In this document: piece by piece, positions 59,101-64,000 of the stretch | How positions within the stretch are numbered: the stretch's first letter is position 1 | Layout: each line of letters begins with the position of its first letter | DNA from: Watersipora subatra | Taxonomy: Eukaryota; Bryozoa; Gymnolaemata; Cheilostomatida; Watersiporidae | Assembly: GCF_963576615.1 (NCBI RefSeq) | Contig: NC_088710.1 | Span: 74,843,019-74,907,018, forward strand | DNA length: 64,000 nucleotides | Direction of reading: 5' to 3' | The notes under the pieces: generated by a model | What the model saw: the letters and a program-made list of their open reading frames with translations, nothing else | Databases searched by the model: none | What the model was told of the DNA's origin: nothing | Position numbers and translations under genes: made by a program

Positions 59101-62100
59101 ACAGAGACTAACATAATGGAGACTAACATAACGGAGACTAACATAACGAAGACTAACATAACAGACACTAACATAACAGAGTCTAACATAACAGAGACTA
59201 ACATAACAGAGACTAACATAACAGAGACTAACATAATGGAAACTAACATCACAGAGACTAGCTGACAGTCATATAAAACAGTGGCTGACCTTTTGGTACT
59301 CGGAAAGCTCCAAGTAGGCCTTGCCAACTTCTGCCAACACCCAACCAGTCCTGTACTGGTGGTAGGGAATATTCTCATATATTTTCACTGCCCGTCTCAC
59401 GTTGAAAGTCTGCGAAGCGAGGTAAGCAGAACCAAGGTCTCGCAGTAAAGATAAAAATGCATCTACAAACAGAATAACAGGCCGCGATCAAATATCCATA
59501 TTTTATGTTGAAAATTATTGAGTCGTGTAACAAAAATTGCAAGAGCAGACAGCTTTCAAATGCAAAGAGGTCGGTGGAGTATGAGGTCACCCTATGGCGC
59601 ACACGCATCGCAAACTGCTATATAAAAACCACCAAATACTAGTGCTGTGTTTAAAGTGGACTTTCTAGGGCTTTGATATCGATAAGTAGTTTCTATGCTT
59701 CCCCCAGGTATTCTGAATGGTGTAAAATAACTAACGAGGGCATACCTGAAATAGGCACTGCTGACCTCTCAAAGTTCTACACATCTGCATGCTAATCTAT
59801 ACAGCCGCATGGTACTCTGGCTTCAAGTCTGTGCACTACAGTGCAGCCACCACCCTTGCCCAGCTACAGTTCGCATGCCCAGTCAGTTTTGCACCATTTT
59901 ATAAAACTACCGATATTGAATACAGTGGACCTCGTCATACGACATTAATTCATTTTGGTGTTGGGTTCGTAAGATGAAAATACCATATGGAGGAGTATAT
60001 GAACCTATAGTAATTATCTAATGCAAACCCCTGGTAAAATCATCAAAGTTTTATATAAGCGCTGTACATATTAACAATTAGTAACAAAATAGTATGTTAA
60101 CCTTAGTAACTATAGTTACCTATCCAGTGGCCAAGATCTGCAATAAAGTGAAACATTATTATGTAAAGCACTGTTCGGTACCGTTCGGTACACTAAACTT
60201 TTGTGATGCATAAACTTTGAATTTATCTTAAACGAATTTAGCTTATTAAACAAACACTTGAAGCTAAGTTTTAATATTTCACAAAAATTAATTTTAATTT
60301 TGTCAGTCTTAATTTTTTCTTACCCATTTTCGGCTTGACGCATTTTGCTTCGCGTTCACTATAACTTTTTAGCCAACCTTAGTAAAACTTTTTTCAAACT
60401 AGTTCGACAAAAAAGACCGAGCGATGCTGTTGTAAACTGGATTTTCAGATAGACACGTTGATGTCATATGGTGGGGGAAACGCCGAAATGAGGGGCCAGA
60501 AAAACGTCATGTTCCACATCGTAACACTAGAGAACCGGAAGGTGGGGGACGCTGTAACCCAGGGGTCCACTGTACAATAATTGACAAATACACCCGCAAC
60601 CACAGACTCTGTATGTGTTCAAAGCTAATATAATGAACAATTTCTAGAAAGCAATAGGTCTATGCTTATATAAAATACCAAAAAGGTTCCAGGTAGGTAC
60701 TGGCGCCGTATGAATGTACCTCAAGGTTGCTGTTAGTGGGCATAGGAAGGGAAAAGGCAGTTGCTATGGCAACCATTAGTGACTAACTTAATAAAGGTGC
60801 TAGTAATAACAAGCAAAGCAATTGACTGACTGGCAGACTGCTTCTGCTTGAAATCGAGAGTCTCCGAAGGAACAACACTCGGGTGCTGGATTGTATTGTA
60901 AGAGTTCTTTGTATTGACTTCTTGCTCTAACTTCTGTGAGGATCTCATCTTGCGAGCACTGGTTCTCGGACTCGTCTGCTTTCTCATCTGCACCTTGTTA
61001 TTCTCCTAGCGCATAACACCAACATGAACTCTTTAGCACAAATATCAAGCTCACTGTCTAACACAATTCACATATTCTGAAATAGATCAGCGCAATGAAA
61101 TTACACTTCATTATAGCAAACCCTTACATTCTCAGCCAAGCTGCCCGTCACATCTTATCTGCATAGATGGATGACAGTGACTGATACAGACACATGGTAC
61201 TACTCATAGATAGGTGACAGTGGCTGATACAGACACATGGTACTACTCATAGATAGATGACAGTGGCTGATACAGACACATGGTACCACTCATAGATAGA
61301 TGACAGTGGCTGATACAGACACATGGTACTACTCATAGATAGATGACAGTGACTGATACAGACACATGGTACTACTCATAGATAGATGACAGTGACTGAT
61401 ACAGACACATGGTACTACTAATAGATAGATGACAGCGGCTGATACAGACACATGGTACTACTCATAGATAGATGACAGTGACTGATACAGACACATGGTA
61501 CTACTAATAGATAGATGACAGCGGCTGATACAGACACATAGTACTACTCATAAAAAAGAGGGACTTGACCATGACAGGGGATAGTTTAAGAGCCTACGAG
61601 TGAGAGTATACCCATAGTTCCTTACCTTAACATTAGAGGAGTTTTGGCTGTCTAAAATACGCTTGCTTCGACGTCGAGGTAGTGAGGTTCGGTAGGTGAT
61701 CGGAGGAGGAAGTATGACCTCAGACTTGGTGTTTGATGTACTCGACTGACCAAAGACCAGTTTTCCAACTGGTGCTGATGCACGTATAGTCTGCAGTTTG
61801 GACACCTGCAAACCCCCAAGAATATCAACCTTAAATGTGTGAAAGACTATGACAATGACAAGGATTTCTGATAAGCAAAAACACTCATAACATGATTTAA
61901 ACAAGTTCAGAGCAGAGAAAAAGAACTGACCTTGTCTCTTTTTATAGGGGCTGCTGGCATATCACAGAGCATGGAAGTAGGTGTGTCTAGATCACATGAG
62001 CCTGGCAAAGGACTGTCCAATGGCAGCAGCCCAAAGCTTAAATCAACATCATCTTAATTAAAAAGATTTTTAAAGTATTAGGGTAGTAGGCCACTAGTAT

Positions 62101-63376
62101 TAGTACATATATCAGCTACACTTATAACTAGTATTAGTACATATATCAGCTACACTTATAACTAGTATTAGTACATATATCAGCTACACTTATAACTAGT
62201 ATTAGTACATATATCAGCTACACTTATAACTAGTATTAGTACATATATCAGCTACACTTATAACTAGTATTAGTACATATATCAGCTACACTTATAACTT
62301 GTATGAGATATATCAGCTACACTTATAACTTGTATGAGATATATCAGCTACACTTATAACTTGTATAAGATATATCAGCTACACTTATAACTTGAATGAG
62401 ATATATTAGATGTTGCTGTTTATAATACACCAAAACGGCAAGACTTGTTTTGAGATAATCTTACCTCGGAGTTGCTCTACTAGAGTTATTGGCTGACATT
62501 AACTTCTTGCCAACAGGGGGCGTGTCCTGTGTTTGGTTGACATTAGATGGGGTTTCAAAGTTGATGGAGTCAAGATTGCTGGCTAAATCTGACTCGGTGA
62601 GTAAACTAGGAGAGTATATAGAGGTTGACAGTGGCCCAGATTTTCCCTGTCAATAAACATTGCCTGCAGATATATTGTAGGTAGGTATTGTAGGTAGGTA
62701 TTGTAGGTAAGTATTGTAGGTACGTATTGTAGGTAGGTATTGTAGGTAGGTTTTGTAGGTAGGTATTGTAGGTAGGTATTGTAGGTAGGTATTGTAGGTA
62801 AGTATTGTAGGTAGGTCTTGTAGGTAGGTATTGTAGGTAGGTATTGTAGGTATATTGACAAATTATAAAAAATCAGATTGCATTTGAAAAGACATTAATG
62901 CAAAGAGGTCTCAGGCAACGCTCGTTTTGATAACAAATGAATCAGGTAGGGGGTATAGATATTTTGCGGGTCATTTTGGGCAGGCAAGAGTGGTGGTGAG
63001 CGTGTATTAACAAGGTAAGTACTTTGGTTAATTATCCAAAAGTTCCTTGTACAGTCTACAGATTTAGGGTTACAAGTCGGAAAATGTTATGGCTTCAAGG
63101 AATGCCAACCAAAATACTATCTGACAAATCAAAAAATGGATAATCATGAAAAAACTTGTAAAAGAAGTTGCTCGCAAATGCAACTGGAACAACTCAGCTG
63201 CATAGTGAAAGCAGATTTTACCAAGTTATGCGGAGTACTGATATTGGTATGTTCACCCGTAGGTGTGTCCATATGGAGGGCAGTGACTTGAGGTGAGAAC
63301 AGAACTGACTTCACACTGTTCATGGCCTGCTGTACCTGTTCAGCTTGAAAGAGCTTCTCAGGGTTTGGTTGACCTC
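47036..63376 (-). CDS. CDC27: Anaphase-promoting complex subunit CDC27/APC3, 3' part (13 exons, 5' partial)
   Basis: TPR scaffold subunit of the APC/C ubiquitin ligase. Coding join on the - strand: 63376-63222, 62646-62465, 62036-61931, 61805-61626, 61005-60811, 59776-59746, 59462-59290, 58664-58512, 56968-56760, 56381-56264, 48136-47933, 47683-47527, 47145-47036. Landmarks: TPSFGLLPLDSPLPG and LPRRRSKRI in the low-complexity linker, then the C-terminal TPR superhelix: TGWVLAEVGKAYLELSEY, GNCFSLQKEHTTAIKFLQRA, AYAYTLLGHEYTL, YGLGMIFYKKEKFALAETHF, DINPQSAVLLCHVGL, NPMCLFHRASM, KESLVYFLIGKVHKKLG, LNFSWATDLDPKGANNHIKD, and an acidic end ESDDSL (human AAESDEF). The N-terminal TPR dimerisation region is to the right of the window. 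The exon 60811 donor (CTT|GTTATT) and the 63222 donor are less certain; the rest are firm. Confidence 0.95.
47332..47505. repeat. 15-bp tandem repeat (CDC27 last intron)
   Basis: About ten copies of AAGCACCTGCTACAC, with AAATATTCT interruptions. Confidence 0.9.
47527..47683 (-). CDS. CDC27: CDC27 exon (last TPR)
   Basis: Acceptor TTGGTTAG, donor GTATGT. Encodes VHKKLGNAHLSMLNFSWATD through DRRYVTDEDEDPSADSSL. Confidence 0.94.
47933..48136 (-). CDS. CDC27: CDC27 exon (TPR)
   Basis: Acceptor TTCTGCAG, donor GTGGGT. Encodes VQLALHKNSLALKTLNQAVE through KESLVYFLIGK. It follows an 8.1-kb intron. Confidence 0.95.
48184..49800. repeat. 63-bp minisatellite (large CDC27 intron)
   Basis: About 25 copies of a 63-bp unit: TCACATAGACATCGATGAAT, AGAGGTAATTAAGCTGCTAT, AGTTACATATCTATATATAT plus AAA. 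It starts about 50 bp upstream of the exon at 47933-48136 and is very homogeneous. Confidence 0.96.
49801..50657. mobile_element. Helitron-like repeat, copy 3
   Basis: Begins TCTATAATAAATCTCAAAG at the end of the 63-bp array and ends GGCATTCACCTAG followed by T. Its 3' half resembles 21450-21675 (GAAGTTTGAAAGTTACAGTT, then a CTAG end). Confidence 0.45.
50664..51345. mobile_element. Helitron-like repeat, copy 4
   Basis: Begins TCTACATGTATATGAAAATC. The body aligns with copy 2 (21676-22340), including a tRNA-like stretch on the - strand near 50770-50840 and the shared TAGTACATTGTAATGTTACA module. The right end is unclear. Confidence 0.45.
51960..52390. repeat. Interspersed repeat shared with PSMD6 intron 1
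   Basis: Aligns by eye with 37450-37920 (CACAGTCTATTGATATGAAA, AGCTGGTTGTTGTCAGC). Confidence 0.6.
52557..52948. mobile_element. Short Helitron-like / tRNA-derived element
   Basis: A 392-bp element starting TCTATATGTATATTTCTC and ending GCCGGGTAACACCGCTAG followed by T. On the - strand 52651-52707 has a tRNA-like A box (TGGCCTAATTGATAAGG) and B box (AGTTCAAATC). Confidence 0.5.
53386..54764. mobile_element. Interspersed element B (shorter relative of 30101-31684)
   Basis: 53386-53800 aligns with parts of the element at 30.3-31.6 kb but lacks the roughly 0.9-kb coding segment. The right end at 54764 (CAATTAGAAGTTTTACGG then TG and TA) is the inverted form of the left end of element A. Confidence 0.45.
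55063..55137 (-). other. tRNA-Ile-like pseudogene or SINE head
   Basis: On the - strand: TCAGCTCAGTTGGTTAGAGC (A box), anticodon-type loop CTAATAA (AAT) and GGGTTTGAGCC (B box). Stems are imperfect and the acceptor stem does not pair well, so it is probably a pseudogene. Confidence 0.5.
55243..56122. mobile_element. TA-flanked element family, copy B
   Basis: The body aligns with 31685-33200 without the nested MITE. The right end is GGGCCACTG followed by TA. The left end is degraded. Confidence 0.6.
56264..56381 (-). CDS. CDC27: CDC27 exon (TPR)
   Basis: Acceptor TTCTGACAG, donor GTGAGT. Encodes YGLGMIFYKKEKFALAETHF through DINPQSAVLLCHVGL. Confidence 0.96.
56398..56723. repeat. 33-bp array filling a small CDC27 intron
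   Basis: About ten copies of CACACAACTGATCATAACTG plus ACACTGTAGCTGT. The array occupies about 86% of the 378-bp intron 56382-56759. On the gene's strand each unit holds TGACAG and GTCAGT, the hexamers at the intron's own 3' and 5' splice sites. Confidence 0.95.
56760..56968 (-). CDS. CDC27: CDC27 exon (TPR)
   Basis: Acceptor TATTGTAG, donor GTCAGT. Encodes TWCVNGNCFSLQKEHTTAIK through RNALRVDTRHYNA plus TG. A Tigger-like element sits 17 nt upstream of its 3' splice site. Confidence 0.95.
56985..58222 (+). mobile_element. Tigger/pogo-like element, internally deleted
   Basis: A 1238-bp element flanked by TA, with ends CAGTAATACTTCAACTTACG and its inverted counterpart CGTAAGTCGAAGTATGACTG. 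It carries two transposase pieces but no catalytic domain. Confidence 0.8.
57270..57753 (+). pseudogene. Tigger-like transposase fragments (HTH and C-terminus only)
   Basis: KTKQMITIDIKRKIIEKY is the N-terminal helix-turn-helix of pogo/Tigger (CENP-B-like) transposases. QRQTPLDRFFLKRP near 57690-57725 resembles their C-terminal tail. The DDE catalytic core between them is missing, and stops occur after 57440. Confidence 0.65.
58275..58498. repeat. 13-bp tandem repeat (CDC27 intron)
   Basis: About 16 diverged copies of TAATGGACGTAAC / TAATGGGTGTAAC. It ends about 14 bp from the donor of exon 58512-58664. Confidence 0.9.
58512..58664 (-). CDS. CDC27: CDC27 exon (TPR)
   Basis: Acceptor CATTGTAG, donor GTATAG. 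Encodes AEEAFKELRMLEPHQVHGME then TYSTVLFHLQKEVALSTLAQ and DMVDIDKSSAQ. Confidence 0.94.
58790..59262. repeat. 15-bp minisatellite (CDC27 intron)
   Basis: About 31 copies of GAGACTAACATAACG with variants (CCAACGTAACG at the left). The period divides by 3, so ORFs stay open on both strands. Confidence 0.95.
59290..59462 (-). CDS. CDC27: CDC27 exon (TPR)
   Basis: Acceptor GTTTGTAG, donor GTCAGC. Encodes AFLSLLRDLGSAYLASQTFN through YRTGWVLAEVGKAYLELSEY then QK. Confidence 0.93.
59746..59776 (-). CDS. CDC27: CDC27 31-nt microexon
   Basis: Acceptor TGTGTAG, donor GTATGC. Encodes NFERSAVPIS plus one base. It joins to DAFLSLLRDLG and matches human FNLQKAAAAGLMSLLREMG. Confidence 0.78.
59923..60572. 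mobile_element. TA-flanked element family, copy C
   Basis: A 650-bp copy with complete ends CAGTGGACCTCG / AGGGGTCCACTG and TA on both sides. The body aligns with copies at 31685 and 55243. Confidence 0.7.
60760..60773. promoter_or_regulatory. Near-perfect RFX X-box-like palindrome
   Basis: GTTGCTATGGCAAC fits the RFX consensus GTTGCCATGGCAAC with one change. It lies in a CDC27 intron about 40 bp after an exon. Function is inferred from the motif alone. Confidence 0.35.
60811..61005 (-). CDS. CDC27: CDC27 exon (linker, 3' end uncertain)
   Basis: Acceptor GCGCTAG. Encodes ENNKVQMRKQTSPRTSARKM through KQKQSASQSIALL. The end is set at CTT|GTTATT because it keeps phase 0 with the next exon and gives QSIALLNFE (human QIQAFNLQ), but the donor is weak. 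Confidence 0.65.
61160..61548. repeat. 43-bp minisatellite (CDC27 intron)
   Basis: About nine copies of GATAGATGACAGTGGCTGAT then ACAGACACATGGTACTACTC and ATA. Confidence 0.95.
61626..61805 (-). CDS. CDC27: CDC27 exon (linker)
   Basis: Acceptor GTTTGCAG, donor GTAAGG. Encodes VSKLQTIRASAPVGKLVFGQ through YRTSLPRRRSKRILDSQNSS, matching the conserved LPRRSSRLF block. Confidence 0.9.
61931..62036 (-). CDS. CDC27: CDC27 exon (linker)
   Basis: Acceptor GATTTAAG, donor GTCAGT. The join gives TPSFGLLPLDSPLPG, matching human TPSFGILPLETPSPG. Confidence 0.88.
62090..62400. repeat. 34-bp minisatellite (CDC27 intron)
   Basis: About six copies of CTAGTATTAGTACATATATC plus AGCTACACTTATAA, followed by four shorter variants with CTTGTATGAGATATATC. 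Confidence 0.94.
62465..62646 (-). CDS. CDC27: CDC27 exon (linker)
   Basis: Acceptor ATTGACAG, donor GTAAGA. Encodes GKSGPLSTSIYSPSLLTESD through TPPVGKKLMSANNSSRATP. Low conservation, but open only in the frame that joins to SFGLLPL. An alternative acceptor TCTCCTAG lies inside the exon. Confidence 0.75.
62674..62853. repeat. 13-bp tandem repeat (CDC27 intron)
   Basis: About 14 copies of TATTGTAGGTAGG, starting about 28 bp upstream (on the gene's strand) of the acceptor at 62646. Confidence 0.94.
63222..63376 (-). CDS. CDC27: CDC27 exon (most 5' visible)
   Basis: Acceptor ATTTTAG. Encodes GQPNPEKLFQAEQVQQAMNS and continues ALHMDTPTGEHTNISTPHNL to donor GTAAAA, chosen because it is the one that keeps phase with the next exon. 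The family has GEKPDPDQ.F at this place. Confidence 0.75.
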
Positions 63377-64000
63377 CTAAAATATGAGGTAAAGGTGGAA
63401 TGAACTATTGAAGCAATCAGTGAACTAAGTTGGGCTGTTGGTGACAGACTATGCGCATATACAGAGGAACCTTTACATACATGCTAATAAAAATTCAAGA
63501 TATGAGAATGTGAGGTATGAGAGAACTTGGATGTTTCACAAGGTGGTTGAGCAATCAAGACCGTCAGTGCCAATGCGAGCAATTTAAACACCAAACTCAA
63601 AGTTAAAGAATAAATCAGCTCATTAAAGCAACTTAGTTCATTCATTATCATCTCCAGTCTCTTGTGTTCACCTGCTCTGCCACTATGAATACACCTCTGT
63701 TGGCCATAAAATATTTACATTCTATTTGGCTGATATTATATTATTCATTTGATTTTTGAATTTTTGCGTTCAATTAATATGTGAATGTGTTTTCAGTAAT
63801 TAGAAATATCTGTCTTATAGTCTTTAAGAGTTGGTCCTCAACTCTTTGAATGGTTTTGAAAGGTCGACAATGAATTAATTAGTGTTCAGTTATTCCTTAT
63901 GGACAAAATGGGTACTAGATATGAGCAGGAGTTGGGAATGAATGGATCTCATATGTTGAAGTTGCACTGTAGTCATTTATTGTAGTCATACACTTTAGTC
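63377..64000. other. CDC27 intron; possible degraded Tigger-like MITE
   Basis: No CDC27 exon recognised. CAGAGGAACCTTTACATACA near 63460 and AACATATG...TTGCACTG near 63950-63972 (inverted) recall degraded Tigger-type ends with TA flanks. Weak. Confidence 0.3.

Noticed and set aside
58779-59378. Repetitive ORFs on both strands (TNITE and VMLVS repeats)
   Set aside because: Generated by the 15-bp array; the right part overlaps a real CDC27 exon in another frame.
61548-61904. 118-codon - strand ORF as a separate gene
   Set aside because: Its central part is a CDC27 exon (61626-61805); the rest is intron read-through.

Overview
The window is genomic DNA from an invertebrate animal. Four conserved metazoan genes can be read as multi-exon genes with GT-AG introns. 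The introns are full of minisatellites, MITE-like elements and decayed transposons. Protein similarity and the CR1/jockey-type LINE fit a lophotrochozoan-like invertebrate, but I cannot name the species. There is no bacterial signature: no operons, ribosome binding sites or CRISPR.

Layout. (1) 1661-20105, + strand: the 3' part of the LMBR1/LMBR1L gene (multi-pass LIMR-type membrane protein). Ten exons are visible and about 60 N-terminal residues lie upstream of the window. (2) 20.7-24.2 kb: intergenic, with Helitron-like/tRNA-derived repeats. (3) 24520-45192, - strand: the complete gene PSMD6 (Rpn7, 19S proteasome lid), 9 exons in about 20.7 kb, predicted product 389 aa. Its introns hold a TTAA-flanked element, several TIR elements, a broken hAT transposon with a perfect 8-bp target duplication, and a decayed LINE. 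(4) 45193-45647: a short head-to-head promoter region shared with MORN3. (5) 45648-46569, + strand: the complete two-exon gene MORN3, 244 aa. (6) 47036-63376, - strand: the 3' part of CDC27 (APC3), 13 visible exons; the N-terminal TPR exons lie beyond the right edge. MORN3 and CDC27 converge, as do LMBR1 and PSMD6.

The four genes are unrelated housekeeping or ciliary genes, and the window shows no pathway logic among them. The notable feature is the intron content. More than 20 tandem arrays (units of 13-77 bp) occupy the introns, and several contain or start at a splice site. LMBR1 exon 4 ends inside the first unit of a 38-bp array. The 3' splice site and first codons of PSMD6 exon 5 are copied about eight times in a 42-bp array whose unit carries an in-frame stop. 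An intron of CDC27 is almost entirely a 33-bp array carrying copies of both of its own splice-site hexamers. The long ORFs over the arrays are products of the repeats and do not look like genes.

Exon coordinates were assigned by reading conserved protein sequence against memory of the human families and matching GT/AG sites and codon phase across each junction. The less certain junctions are marked.
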